A stretch of 64,000 nt of DNA from Microbacterium sp. Yaish 1 (GCF_002245215.1 NZ_NPMR01000001.1:1178001-1242000); one strand, 5' to 3'; counted from the first letter of the stretch, positions 26,562 through 35,452 are shown. Numbers and translations: made by a program. Notes: generated by a model not told the origin, from the letters alone.

Positions 26562-27884
26562 CTATGGAACGATGTTGAGGGCGTAGCCCGCGACGAAGAC
26601 ATCGTTGATCACGGCGAATGCAACGCGCGGACTACACAGCCGCCCACCGCTATCCCCCGTGCACGTAGTTGTTGCATCGAGAATGCCACTGATGATCCCA
26701 GCGGCGTACACGACACCGGCGCTTGTGGAGTAAGCAGGGCCGCCACTGTCGCCCTGACCCGCCGCGGGAGCGCCCGCATTGTTAGTGATGGTCAGGTTGT
26801 CATAGCACCCGTAGTCCCCGCCGTAGCAGAGCGTGACGTTGACGTTGGTGACCGTGTTACCGCAGACCGTTCCGCTGGGACTGCCCGAGTAACACACGGT
26901 TGCCCCCACAGGCGTGCTCACTGCTCCGGAGATCGGGTAGACCCCCGAGCCCGCGACCGTGTTAGTTCCGATGAAGATTCCGGGGACAAGCGGCCCGGTG
27001 CCCCCGCCAGTCCAAGACGCAAGGTCGGGTCGGTATCCCGGGCCTGATGGCATGATCTGCCCCTGAGCCTGTCCAATGAAGTGATTGCTGGTGGTGTTGT
27101 AGTACCACTGAGTCCCGACAGGCCCGGGCAGGCTGCAGTGGTCTGCGGAGACCATGCCCGGGTTACTGTTCCTCGTTACCCGGAATCCCGTCGTGCAACT
27201 CCAACCGCCGCCATGCATGTGAGCGCCGGAGAATCGCTGGACCGCGGGCGGCGACGGCTCATGGTTTCGCATAGTTGGAACAGCGCGGGGACCATAATCA
27301 AACGACAGGGGAATGCCGATATCCGGCAGGGCGGGGGCCGCTCTGAGTTGCTGTGACGATTCCTCCAACACCAGGTAGATCCGTGAGCCATCGAGCGCCG
27401 GTGTGGCGCTCACCACGGCGTGTCCTGATTCAAGTCGTCCGGTGTCTCCGCCGATCACCTCGCGAATGATGCCGCGCATGGTGGCGGCGTCATGCTGTGC
27501 CGCGCGGTACTCAACACCCTCGTCGATCCCATACTCCGCAAGAAGCGCCGCGACGGTCTCTTCTGGGGCGGTGGCATAGAGGAAGGTCGTCTTCGATTCG
27601 GCGTCCCACTCCGCACCTGCGATACCAATCTCAGGGTTTTCGAGTTCAAGCCGGAGAAGTCCCTCTGAGACGGAAAGAGGCACGGTTTCCTCAGTCTGGT
27701 ATCGGATGTCCGGCGCGTCGGTGCGCAACTCGGGGGGCAGATCGGCAGGCTCGACCGGTGCGATGTAGCTCGGCAACTCAGGCTCGGTTTCACCGGCGGC
27801 GGAGGCGGCACCCGTGCCACCGATGGATAGTGCAATCACACATCCAGCTATCGTCGTTGCCGCCAGACCGCGGTATAACTTCAT
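26562..27884 (-). CDS. Secreted S1-family (alpha-lytic-like) serine protease
   Basis: A 440-residue exported protease. Signal peptide at residues 1-30 (ending ASAAGETE), a propeptide of about 170 residues, and a chymotrypsin-fold domain with His in VSADHCSLPG, Asp in YRPDLASWTG, and Ser in GQGDSGGPAYS. Six cysteines suggest disulfides. The layout is that of alpha-lytic/Streptogrisin proteases (S1E/S1D) with a long pro-domain acting as foldase. A clear AGGAGG site precedes the ATG. It belongs to the inserted segment and may be a niche-adaptation cargo gene. Confidence 0.88.
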   Translation of the reverse strand: MKLYRGLAATTIAGCVIALSIGGTGAASAAGETEPELPSYIAPVEPADLPPELRTDAPDIRYQTEETVPLSVSEGLLRLELENPEIGIAGAEWDAESKTTFLYATAPEETVAALLAEYGIDEGVEYRAAQHDAATMRGIIREVIGGDTGRLESGHAVVSATPALDGSRIYLVLEESSQQLRAAPALPDIGIPLSFDYGPRAVPTMRNHEPSPPAVQRFSGAHMHGGGWSCTTGFRVTRNSNPGMVSADHCSLPGPVGTQWYYNTTSNHFIGQAQGQIMPSGPGYRPDLASWTGGGTGPLVPGIFIGTNTVAGSGVYPISGAVSTPVGATVCYSGSPSGTVCGNTVTNVNVTLCYGGDYGCYDNLTITNNAGAPAAGQGDSGGPAYSTSAGVVYAAGIISGILDATTTCTGDSGGRLCSPRVAFAVINDVFVAGYALNIVP

Positions 27885-27954
27885 TTGCTAACTCCTCCTA
27901 ACCAAGTGGGCGCACTTCTCGCGCTAATCATCGCGAACGTAGCGTGTTACGTCT

Positions 27955-27972
27955 GTCCCCCATTTGGGGGAC
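27955..27972. promoter_or_regulatory. Palindrome upstream of the protease gene
   Basis: GTCCCCC-ATTT-GGGGGAC, a perfect 7-bp inverted repeat, about 70 bp before the protease start. Candidate operator or RNA hairpin. The rest of 27885-28261 shows no gene I can support. Confidence 0.4.
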
Positions 27973-28261
27973 GGCAGCGACGATTGTGCGAGATGGAGGC
28001 GATGCGCGTATCCCTCCCGCGCGGATACGACGAAGCGGGCAGCAACACCTCACGGGTGGCCGGCGTCGCCGGCACTGTCAGGACCTATCGGCCCGTTCTT
28101 TGCCGCGAATCCCTCAGCAGCATACGGTCCGCCAACTTCCATAAAGGCGGCTGCGCCGACGGCTCCTCCCTAGCGGCGGTAAAACGCCTTCACGGCGAAA
28201 ACGTCGAGGGAGAGATCAGGACGCGAGTAGCACCAATTCCGTTGGGTGAATGGTTCCGAAC

Positions 28262-28612
28262 ATGGCATGCACAGTCAGGAAGACCAAGAGCGCCGAGGAG
28301 CGTCGCGCCGAGGCTGAGGCATGCAAGCGACGATCGCGGAACAGGTCGAGGCGCTGCGCGAGTCCGAGACGTGGGCGCGGTTCCTGACGTTCGCGCAGTC
28401 GTTCCACCGCTACAGCCTGGGAAACCTGCTGCTGATCTTCAACTGGGCCCCGAGGCGTCGCACGTCGCCGGTTACAGGACGTGGCAGAAGCTCAACCGCT
28501 AGGTGCGAAAGGGTGAGCGCGGCATCCGCATCTTCGGCGGCCGTGACGTGCGCGAGCCGGTCGACAACAAGCAGACCGGCGAGGAGGAGGAACAGCGTCG
28601 AGTAGCTACTCA
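28262..28612 (+). pseudogene. ArdC-like antirestriction protein, broken
   Basis: Remnant of an ArdC-like N-terminal region. Three frames continue one another: MxxTVRKTKSAEERRAEAEA from 28262, then QATIAEQVEALRESETWARFLTFAQSFHRYSLGNLLLIFN from 28321, then PEASHVAGYRTWQKLNR leading to a TAG at 28500-28502 where Gln is expected, and then VRKGERGIRIFGGRDVREPVDNKQTGEEEE. The changes are an indel near 28320, a lost C in a C-run near 28448, and the stop. The C-terminal half is missing. ArdC-like proteins protect incoming mobile DNA from restriction, so this marks decayed transferred DNA. Confidence 0.8.
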
Positions 28613-28906
28613 GGGCCGAGGTGGGTGCGATGGCCGACGCGAGCGCCGAGCCCGCAGCACAGGTGCGCGCGCTCCTGAGCCTGCTCGCCGGCCTCGTCGA
28701 CGACGCCGAACCCGCCAACCCGCCAACCCGCCCGCACCATCGCCCCCCCACGCGCCGCTTCCCTCGACGCTCACGGCCGTCCGTACCTGGTCGGTCCCCG
28801 TCGTCAACTCCCAGCCGTCAGCGCCGCTGCCTGGCGGGAGACACCCGATGATGCCTCAGTGACGCTCTGGCGCGTTCTGACCGGCGCCGCGGCCGCCAGA
28901 CGGGTC
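28613..28906. other. Remnant sequence between ArdC fragment and right repeat
   Basis: No intact gene. One frame continues open into the truncated GNAT copy and reads GRPYLVGPRRQLPAVSAAAW, then WRETPDDASVTLWRVLTGAA, which looks like a piece of a real protein I do not recognise. Confidence 0.4.
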
Positions 28907-29125
28907 ATGCACGCGTTCGTGACCGAGATGATCGTGGCGACGGCAGCGCGAGGCAGCGGCATCGGGAGTGAGATCCTGCGGATGCTCGTCGCCGAGTCGC
29001 GACGGCGCGGCGTACACGACATCCAGCTCTTCGCCGCGCGCGGCCGGGCCGCGTTCTACGAGCGCCACGGCTTCGCTCCCCGCGCGGCCGAGGGCCCGGG
29101 CATGGACATCGTCGCCGAGCGCTGA
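28907..29125 (+). pseudogene. Truncated GNAT copy at the right repeat
   Basis: A 5'-truncated duplicate of the 25480-25887 gene. From MHAFVTEM onward it is identical to the original to its stop, but it lacks the N-terminal half including the first strands of the fold. Open reading continues upstream into unrelated sequence. It should be non-functional. Confidence 0.85.
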
Positions 29126-29212
29126 CCCGCTTCCAGCCGGTCGACTCGCCAGAAGCTGCGGATGCGCGGGGTGCCGGATCCGCACATCCTGGCGACTCGA
29201 CGGACGGTGGCG
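28908..29212 (+). repeat. 305-bp direct repeat, right copy
   Basis: Second copy of 25670-25974, offset 3238 bp, one visible mismatch. It leads straight into the native downstream gene end at 29217. Confidence 0.95.
29140..29201. repeat. 62-bp palindromic repeat, copy 2
   Basis: Duplicate of copy 1 carried by the 305-bp repeat. Ends GTCGACTCGCCA and TGGCGACTCGAC. Confidence 0.85.
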
Positions 29213-29216
29213 GGGG

Positions 29217-29732
29217 TCAGAACTGCGACGCGGCGGCGGCGGCGTGGATGCTGCGGTCGCGGATCTCGTGCCAGGTGAGGGCGACGTTCCCGACCGGGCC
29301 GGCCGCGGTTCCCGCCACCTCTTCCACGCGGTCGAGCAGACGCCGGGTGTCGGTGCACGAGCTGATGTCGACGACGGCGACATCCACGTAGCGACCGCGC
29401 GCCCGTTCGAGATCGGCGTGCAGCCGGGTGGCGAGCGCTGCCGCGGCCGCGTGCATCTTGCGTTCGGGGACGCGGTCGGCATGCCGCAGCAGGACGACCA
29501 GGTTCCGCAGCGCCGCGAGACCCGACGCGTGGGCGAGGAGGGAGTCGTAACGCTGCTTGAGCTCGACGCGGGAGCGGCGGGCCGTCGGCTCCGCCTCCAG
29601 ATCCACCGTCCACACCAGGCAGGTGGGCTCGCCCGCGGTGGCGAGGGACGCGATGGCGGCCGCCATCGGTTCGGGTCGGTCACCGGCAACGGCGATGCGG
29701 GGATTCACGGGAGCCCTTCGGGTAGCGGTCAT
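29217..29732 (-). CDS. Hypothetical protein with shared leader motif
   Basis: A 171-residue soluble protein of unknown function: PRIAVAGDRPEPMAAAIASLATAGEPTCLVWTVDLEAEP in outline suggests an alpha/beta N-terminus, then helices with LKQRYDSLLAHASGLAALRNLVVLLRHADRVPERKMH, and VAVVDISSC. Two cysteines. It ends close to the right 305-bp repeat and begins 5 bp from the 29-bp motif that also occurs in the mrpA leader, suggesting shared control with the sodium antiporter operon upstream. No family recognised. Confidence 0.7.
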   Translation of the reverse strand: MTATRRAPVNPRIAVAGDRPEPMAAAIASLATAGEPTCLVWTVDLEAEPTARRSRVELKQRYDSLLAHASGLAALRNLVVLLRHADRVPERKMHAAAAALATRLHADLERARGRYVDVAVVDISSCTDTRRLLDRVEEVAGTAAGPVGNVALTWHEIRDRSIHAAAAASQF

Positions 29733-29737
29733 CGTCT

Positions 29738-29766
29738 TGCCGACCAGACTTCCCGGCGCACCTGCT
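29738..29766 (-). promoter_or_regulatory. 29-bp motif upstream of the hypothetical gene
   Basis: On the minus strand it contains GCCGGGAAGTCTGGTCGGCA, immediately before the ATG at 29732. The same 29 bp, 27 identical, lies in the mrpA leader at 35550-35578. GCCG and CGGC can pair to close a small hairpin around GGAAGTCTGGT. Candidate conserved leader RNA or protein site. Confidence 0.5.
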
Positions 29767-29835
29767 CGGTCTCACGGCCGAACTCCCTCACCATATGCCA
29801 CGGCGCCCGCGCCCCGGCCCGCCCCACCGCGCGTG

Positions 29836-30165
29836 TCATGCGTCCTCGTCGAGAGCCGCGGTATCGGTGCCTTCGGTGAACCGATGCCCCGAGCTCACCG
29901 CGGCGCGGGCGATGACGATGGCCGCCACCGCCGAGGTGATCAGCTGCAGGAGCACGGCGAGCACGACCTTGACGACGTTGTCGACGGTCGGAACCTGCAG
30001 CACCGCGCCGACCGTGATGAACGCGACGCCCAGGCCCGCCGCGGTGGCGACAGCCGAGATGCGCGCGTAGGGGTCGGGGAAGCGGCGCAGGCCGACCGCG
30101 GCGACGACGAAGATGAGCGCGCCCAGCAGAGCGAGGACCTGACCGATGAGCTCGAGGATCGTCAT
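29836..30165 (-). CDS. mrpG: Mrp Na+/H+ antiporter subunit G
   Basis: A 109-residue membrane subunit, last gene of the mrp operon. Three spans (about residues 5-25, 37-60, 65-88) with GLRRFPDPYARISAVATAAGLG, the typical MnhG motif. Start ATG 30165 overlaps the mrpF stop by 4 bp. It stabilises the MrpE-F-G part of the complex. Confidence 0.92.
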   Translation of the reverse strand: MTILELIGQVLALLGALIFVVAAVGLRRFPDPYARISAVATAAGLGVAFITVGAVLQVPTVDNVVKVVLAVLLQLITSAVAAIVIARAAVSSGHRFTEGTDTAALDEDA

Positions 30166-30419
30166 CGACGACCTCCCGTCAGCGCGCGGGCGAGCGAGAC
30201 CGCGGCGAGGAAGGCGACGAGGGTCGCGACCAGCACGAGGTCGAACGTGCCCTCGCGCGCCAGGCGTACGCCCACGAGCGCCACGAGGCCGACCAGGCTG
30301 AAGGTGAGCAGGTCGGCGGCGATGACGCGGTCGGCGGGGGTCGGTCCGCGCAGGATGTGCACGACGGACGCGATCATGGCGATCGCGCATCCCGCCGCGG
30401 CGAGGTCCAGCAGGTTCAT
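30162..30419 (-). CDS. mrpF: Mrp Na+/H+ antiporter subunit F
   Basis: An 85-residue subunit with three spans and the conserved segment RGPTPADRVIAADLLTFSLVGLVAL, normal for MrpF. It overlaps mrpE and mrpG by 4 bp at both ends. Like the G subunit it carries no catalytic residue but is needed for complex stability. Confidence 0.93.
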   Translation of the reverse strand: MNLLDLAAAGCAIAMIASVVHILRGPTPADRVIAADLLTFSLVGLVALVGVRLAREGTFDLVLVATLVAFLAAVSLARALTGGRR

Positions 30420-30778
30420 CTCGGTCCTCCCAGTGCGACCGCGCTCGTCATCCGGCGGTCCATGTCGGCGAAGTCGGCCAGCGCCGAATCGGTGTCGCGG
30501 TGGTACAGCGAATGCACGATGACGAAGCGCTCGCCGGAGTCATCTCGTGCCGCGCCGAGGGCCAGCGTGCCGGGAGTCAGCGTGATGAGGACGCTGATCG
30601 CGGTGACGTGCAGGTCGCCCGCCGACCCCAGCGGAAGCCGCACGACGCGTGGGGTCGCGGCCAGCCCCGGGCTGAGGATGTCGCCGAGCACTCTCACGGA
30701 CGTCAGCGTGAGCTGCGCGGCGAACCAGCAGACGAAAGCCGCGAACCGGAAGGGCAGAGTGAGGATGCTGAGGATCAC
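30416..30778 (-). CDS. mrpE: Mrp Na+/H+ antiporter subunit E
   Basis: A 120-residue subunit with one N-terminal hydrophobic stretch (ILTLPFRFAAFVCWFAAQL), then a soluble part including ISVLITLTPGTLALGA and VIVHSLYHRD, which match MrpE. It is shorter than many MrpE proteins (about 150-170), lacking part of the usual second N-terminal span. It overlaps mrpD and mrpF by 4 bp. Confidence 0.85.
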   Translation of the reverse strand: MILSILTLPFRFAAFVCWFAAQLTLTSVRVLGDILSPGLAATPRVVRLPLGSAGDLHVTAISVLITLTPGTLALGAARDDSGERFVIVHSLYHRDTDSALADFADMDRRMTSAVALGGPR

Positions 30779-32304
30779 GGCAGCACCGCCCGGACGTACG
30801 CGGTCGTATCGAGCAGGCCGGCGGCCGCGACCTCCGCGAGCGCGAACAGCCCCTGCGCACCGAGCCCGAGGGCGAGGGTCGCCGCGGCGAGCGCGACAGC
30901 CGGCGCCGCGAGCGCGGCGCGGGTCGTGGAGCGCTGCGCCACCGCGAGTCCGCCGCGCCCGGCCGGACCGGCCGGCTCGGCCGGCTCGGCCGGCTCACCA
31001 CCGGTGACCGTGCGGGCGAAGACGGCGTTGAAGATCTTCAGCATCGACAGCAGGGTGATCAGGCTCACCACGATCGCGATGACCGCCGCCGCGACCTGTC
31101 CGTCCTCGACCGCCGCGACGAGCAGCATGAGCTTCGCGAAGAAGCCCGAGAACGGCGGGATGCCGGCGAGCGACAGCGCCGCAACGCCGAAGGCGACCAT
31201 CAGCACGGGTTCCCGGCCGACACGACCGCGCAGGTCGTCGAGGCGATCCGTCCCGAATCGGGTCTCGATGGCACCCGCAGACAGGAACAGCGATGCCTTC
31301 ACGATCATGTGATGAAGCAGGTAGAAGATACCCGCGGCCAGACCCAGGGGCGTGAACAGCGCGACGCCGAGCAGGATGTAGCCGATCTGGCTGACCATGT
31401 GGAAGGCGAGGATCGACCGCATCCGGTCCTCCCCCACCGCGCCGAGCACACCGATCAGCATCGTCGCGCTGAAGACGGCGACGCCGATCCAGAGGTAGGT
31501 CTGGTCGCCCTCGAAGCCGACGGCGTAGATGCGGTAGATGGCGTAGATCGCGACCTTCGTGTGCAGACCCGAGAACATCGCGGTGATGGCCGGCGACGTC
31601 GACGGGTACGCGCGGGCGAGCCACCCGTGCACGGGGACCACAGCGGCCTTCATCGCGAGCGCGAAGAGGCAGACCCCGAGCGCTGCCGCCACCAGAGGCG
31701 ACTCCTGAGCAGCGCCGGCGAGCTCGGCGAGGTTCACCGTGCCCGCGACACCGTAGACGAGCGCCACCCCGGCCAGGAAGACCGTGGAGACGAACAGGTT
31801 GAAGGTGACGTAGAGCCTCGAGCCGGTGACGGACTCGTCGGTGCCGCGACCGCGACGCGAGAGCACCAGAAGCCCGTACGAGGGCAGCAGCATGACCTCG
31901 ATGAAGACGAAGAGGTTGAACAGGTCGGCCGTCAGGAGCGCGCCGTTCACTCCCGCCGTCAGCACGAGGACGAGCGCGGGGAAGAGCCGGTTGCGACCGG
32001 TGTCCGCGACGATCGCGAAGACGACACAGACGAGGGTGAGCAGGCCCGCCACCGTGAGCATGAGGGCGGAGAACGCGTCGGCGACGAAGGGGATGGCGAT
32101 GCCGTTGGGCCATCCGCCGATCCCGTGGGCGACGACTGATCCGTCGGCTGTCGCCCACACGAGCGCAGCCGCCGCGATGAGGTTCGCCGTCAGCACGATC
32201 AGGAGCAGGACGATCGCCCATCGATGACGATGGCGCGCGAACGCGGCGACACCGCTCGCGAGGAGCGGCACCGCGACGATGAGCGGAAGCAGAGCGTCGT
32301 TCAT
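30775..32304 (-). CDS. mrpD: Mrp Na+/H+ antiporter subunit D
   Basis: A 509-residue NuoL/M/N-like proton-channel subunit with about 14 spans. Key segments include IFIEVMLLPSYGLLVLSRRGRG (a conserved Glu), HGWLARAYPSTSPAITAMFSGLHTKVAIYAIYRI and HMIVKASLFLSAGA, with conserved Lys residues. ATG 32304 overlaps mrpC. Length typical of MrpD. It forms, with the A subunit, the ion-translocating half-channels. Confidence 0.95.
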   Translation of the reverse strand: MNDALLPLIVAVPLLASGVAAFARHRHRWAIVLLLIVLTANLIAAAALVWATADGSVVAHGIGGWPNGIAIPFVADAFSALMLTVAGLLTLVCVVFAIVADTGRNRLFPALVLVLTAGVNGALLTADLFNLFVFIEVMLLPSYGLLVLSRRGRGTDESVTGSRLYVTFNLFVSTVFLAGVALVYGVAGTVNLAELAGAAQESPLVAAALGVCLFALAMKAAVVPVHGWLARAYPSTSPAITAMFSGLHTKVAIYAIYRIYAVGFEGDQTYLWIGVAVFSATMLIGVLGAVGEDRMRSILAFHMVSQIGYILLGVALFTPLGLAAGIFYLLHHMIVKASLFLSAGAIETRFGTDRLDDLRGRVGREPVLMVAFGVAALSLAGIPPFSGFFAKLMLLVAAVEDGQVAAAVIAIVVSLITLLSMLKIFNAVFARTVTGGEPAEPAEPAGPAGRGGLAVAQRSTTRAALAAPAVALAAATLALGLGAQGLFALAEVAAAGLLDTTAYVRAVLP

Positions 32305-32678
32305 CGGCGTCCTCCTCGGGCCGGGGCCGCGGCCTTCGCATCGTCGGGCCCTGCATCGTCGACGCCCGCATCCTCGAGCCCGGCGTCTTCGGACGGGTTG
32401 CCCGTCACGGCGAGGACGAGCAGGTAGATGGTGATCGCGAAGGCGATGACGATCGCGGTCAGGACGAACGCCTGCGGCAGCGGATCGGCCGTGGTCGCCG
32501 GATCCAGCGCCTCGCCGAGCGGCTCCTCGCGCGAGTCGATGCCGCCGGCGCTGAACAGCAGCAGATTGACCGCGTGCGAGAGCAGCACGAAGCCGAGGAT
32601 GACGCGCAGCCGGTCTTCCTGCAGCAGCAGGTAGACCGCTCCGGCGACGAGCACACCGATGGTGAGGGCGAGGATCAC
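32301..32678 (-). CDS. mrpC: Mrp Na+/H+ antiporter subunit C
   Basis: A 125-residue NuoK-like subunit with three spans (about 5-22, 30-52, 75-95), with LLQEDRLRVILGFVLLSHAVNLLLFSAGG and DPLPQAFVLTAIVIAFAITIY, the MrpC hallmarks. A charged, Asp/Ala-rich tail of about 30 residues (EDAGLEDAGVDDAG) is an unusual extension. Overlaps mrpA and mrpD by 4 bp. Confidence 0.94.
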   Translation of the reverse strand: MILALTIGVLVAGAVYLLLQEDRLRVILGFVLLSHAVNLLLFSAGGIDSREEPLGEALDPATTADPLPQAFVLTAIVIAFAITIYLLVLAVTGNPSEDAGLEDAGVDDAGPDDAKAAAPARGGRR

Positions 32679-35452
32679 CGGACGCTCCTTTCTGACGAAC
32701 GGTCGGTTCGGACCGCATCGGCGGGAGACAGACCGAGGCGATTGATGGCGGCGAGGATGACCCCGAAGACCGCGAGATACACGCCCAGGTCGAAGACGAG
32801 GGCCGTGGTGACGTGCAGGCTGCCGATGTCGACGTGCAGCGGCCGGAGGAACGAGCCGTCGAGAAGCCCCAGCAGACCGGTGCCGACCGCGATGACGACG
32901 CCCGCTCCGGCGATCGCCAGGTAGGAACGCTCGATCCGCGGGATCTCGTCGCTCGGGGCGGCGAGGTAGATCAGCGCGATGGCCGCGGCGCCGATGAGCG
33001 CCGCGATGAAGCCGCCGCCCGGGTCGTTGTGACCGCGTAGCAGCGCGTAGGCCGACCCGACCACCATCACCGGGGCGACGATGCGTCCCACAGTGGTGAG
33101 GAAGACCGCGTTGGCGCGGGCGTCGGAGAGCGCGGCGGAGGTTCCCTCCCGCACCGGGCGGTCAACGGCTCGACGTGCCTCGAGAAGCGCCGTGATCGAT
33201 ACCGCTGCGATCCCCAGGACGACGAGCTCGCCGAGCGTGTCGAGCGCTCGGAAGTCGACCAGGATCGTGTTCACGATGTTGGTGCCGCCGGTCAGCTCCT
33301 TCGCCTCGCGGAGGAAGAAGGCGGCGACATCCGAGATCTCGCGGTGTCCGGTGAACACGAGCGCGGCGAGCGTCGCGGTCGCCCCGGCGGCGAGCGCGGC
33401 GATGACGGCGAGCACCCGTCGCCGCAGCCGCGACGGGCGCAGGCGGCGCGGCATCCGGCGCAGCACGAGCACCATCACGACGACGGTCAGGATCTCGACG
33501 AGCAGCTGCGTCACCGCGACATCCGACGCGCCCAGAACCAGGAACCACAGCACGACGGCGAACCCGGCCACACCCACGCTGATGATCGCGGTCAGGCGGC
33601 GGGTGGCGACCGAGACGGCGATCACCCCCGCCGCGACGAGGAGGAGCAGGAGCAGATCGAGCACGAGGAACGGCTCGTCGTAACGCGGCCAACCGCGCCA
33701 CATCGCCGGAAGCGCCGCCGCGGCGGCACCGATCAGCACGATCGGCACCACGAGGTTCGCGGCGGGGGCGTCAGAGCGCGTCAGGTCGCCGACACGACGG
33801 CCGAGCGCGATGATGCCCCGCTGCGCATACTGGACGGCGAGGACGCCCGACCACCGCTGCGGTGCCGTTGGCACGGGAGTACCGCGCAGCCGGAGGCCGA
33901 CCAGCGTTCCGAGCACGATCGCCGTCACCGACAGCAGCAGAGCCGCGTTCACCCCGTGCCAGAGGTAGATGCCCGAGACGGATGCCGCGTCGACGCCCGC
34001 GGCCCCCGCTGCCGCGGGTCGCACGACCGGGTCGAGCAGCGGCGCCCCCACCCCGAGAGCCAGCCCCAGGATCGCCGGGACGGATACGGCGATCGACATC
34101 ACTCGAGTGTCGCGCCAGGGGCGGGCCTGCGGCCCGTGCTCACCGGGCCGAGCGGCACCGAGGCGACCGGGCAGCAGGGGAAGCACCAGGCGCAGGCTGT
34201 ACGCCACCGTCAGCACGGCTCCGGCGGTGGCCACGATCGCGAGCGTCCATGACAGCGCAGGCGAAGCAGCCGTGAGGAACGAGTCGAGAAGCAGCTCCTT
34301 GCTGATGAACCCGAGCATCGGAGGGATGCCGGCCATGCTGACCGCCGCGAGGATCAGAATCGCGGCATCCCAGCGCAGCATCCCCCAGGATCCGCGGAGC
34401 TCGGTCAGGATCCTGGCCCCGGTGCGCTTCTCGACCAGCCCGACGCCCATGAACCCGGCGGACTTGAACAGCGCATGAGCGACCACGTGCGCGCTCGCCG
34501 CGAGCATCGCCGTCGGTGTGCCGACGCCGATCACCGCGACCAGGAGGCCGAGCTGACTCACGGTCGAGTACGCCAGCAGCTCCTTCATGTCGGCGCGCCG
34601 GACCGCGAACAACGCCCCCATGAGAGCTGTCCAGAGCCCGACGCCCACGAGAAGCGGCGACCAGATCGCCGCCGCGGACGCGGCTGGCGCGAAGAGCATG
34701 AGCAGGAAGATCCCGGCCTTCACCATCGCCGCCGCGTGCAGATAGGCGCTCACCGGGGCGGGCGCCACCATGGCATCCGGAAGCCAGGCGTGGAACGGGA
34801 ACTGCGCCGACTTCGTCATGGCGGCGATCGCCACGAGCACCGCGACGACCGTCGCGAATCCCGGGTTTTCGCGCCACAGCGGGTGCGCGAGGACGGTGGT
34901 GAGTTCGGTGGTGCCGGTGCGCGCGATCAGGGTCACGACGGCGGCGAGGAGAGCGAGACCGCCGGCGGCGGTGACGAGGAGCGTGCGCGTTGCGGGCTCT
35001 TTCGCCGCGGGGCCCGAGCGGAGGATCAGCAGATAAGAGCACAGGGTCGTCAGCTCCCACGCCACGAAGAGGACGACGAGGTCATCGGCCAGGACGAGGC
35101 TGAGCATCGCCGCCGCGAACGCCGTCATCAGGCCGTAGAAGCCCGGCGACCGAGGCTGGCGCAGGTACGAGGTCGAGTAGACGAGCACCACCGCGCCGAT
35201 CGCGAGCACCACGACGGCGAACAGCAGCGCGAGCCCGTTCAGCCGGAGGCGCAGCGCGATGTCGAGTGCCGGGATCCACGGCACTGATTCGCGGACGACC
35301 TGCTGCGGGTTCCATGCCGAGAGCACGAGCCCGAGCACCGCGAGCATGCCGGCGGCCAGAGGCCACCCCGCGTGCCGTCCGGTCAGCCGCACGAACGCGG
35401 GGGCGAGCGCCACGAGCAACCAGGCTGCAGCGACCGCGACGAGGAGGGTCAT
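32675..35452 (-). CDS. mrpA: Mrp Na+/H+ antiporter subunit A fused to B
   Basis: A 925-residue protein. Residues about 1-500 are the NuoL-like proton channel (AWELTTLCSYLLILRSGPAAKEPATRTLLVTAAGG; MTKSAQFPFHAWLPDAMVAPAPVSAYLHAA), then the MrpA-specific extension (DUF4040-like, around ILTVVVMVLVLRRMPRR), and the last 140 residues are a MrpB/MnhB domain (RIVAPVMVVGSAYALLRGHNDPGGGFIAALIGA). Fusion of A and B is normal in actinobacteria. It is first in the operon. Leader motif and possible operator lie upstream at 35550-35614. Confidence 0.96.
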   Translation of the reverse strand: MTLLVAVAAAWLLVALAPAFVRLTGRHAGWPLAAGMLAVLGLVLSAWNPQQVVRESVPWIPALDIALRLRLNGLALLFAVVVLAIGAVVLVYSTSYLRQPRSPGFYGLMTAFAAAMLSLVLADDLVVLFVAWELTTLCSYLLILRSGPAAKEPATRTLLVTAAGGLALLAAVVTLIARTGTTELTTVLAHPLWRENPGFATVVAVLVAIAAMTKSAQFPFHAWLPDAMVAPAPVSAYLHAAAMVKAGIFLLMLFAPAASAAAIWSPLLVGVGLWTALMGALFAVRRADMKELLAYSTVSQLGLLVAVIGVGTPTAMLAASAHVVAHALFKSAGFMGVGLVEKRTGARILTELRGSWGMLRWDAAILILAAVSMAGIPPMLGFISKELLLDSFLTAASPALSWTLAIVATAGAVLTVAYSLRLVLPLLPGRLGAARPGEHGPQARPWRDTRVMSIAVSVPAILGLALGVGAPLLDPVVRPAAAGAAGVDAASVSGIYLWHGVNAALLLSVTAIVLGTLVGLRLRGTPVPTAPQRWSGVLAVQYAQRGIIALGRRVGDLTRSDAPAANLVVPIVLIGAAAAALPAMWRGWPRYDEPFLVLDLLLLLLVAAGVIAVSVATRRLTAIISVGVAGFAVVLWFLVLGASDVAVTQLLVEILTVVVMVLVLRRMPRRLRPSRLRRRVLAVIAALAAGATATLAALVFTGHREISDVAAFFLREAKELTGGTNIVNTILVDFRALDTLGELVVLGIAAVSITALLEARRAVDRPVREGTSAALSDARANAVFLTTVGRIVAPVMVVGSAYALLRGHNDPGGGFIAALIGAAAIALIYLAAPSDEIPRIERSYLAIAGAGVVIAVGTGLLGLLDGSFLRPLHVDIGSLHVTTALVFDLGVYLAVFGVILAAINRLGLSPADAVRTDRSSERSVR

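Larger units (their letters stand above)
25975..28907. mobile_element. Inserted segment bracketed by 305-bp direct repeats
   Basis: About 2.9 kb between the two repeat copies, carrying a lipoprotein, an exported S1 protease and a broken ArdC-like antirestriction gene. Base use is less GC-rich than the neighbours (frequent TTT, AAA, ATT codons in the protease and lipoprotein). Decayed ArdC genes are typical of conjugative or phage-related DNA. No transposase, integrase or tRNA att site is seen, so the segment most likely entered by single-crossover recombination at the GNAT 3' end, leaving the repeats. Confidence 0.7.

Noticed and set aside
27885..28502. Plus-strand frame leading into the ArdC remnant
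   Set aside because: Only its last residues match ArdC; the remainder is unsupported and the frame arises from the frameshifts.
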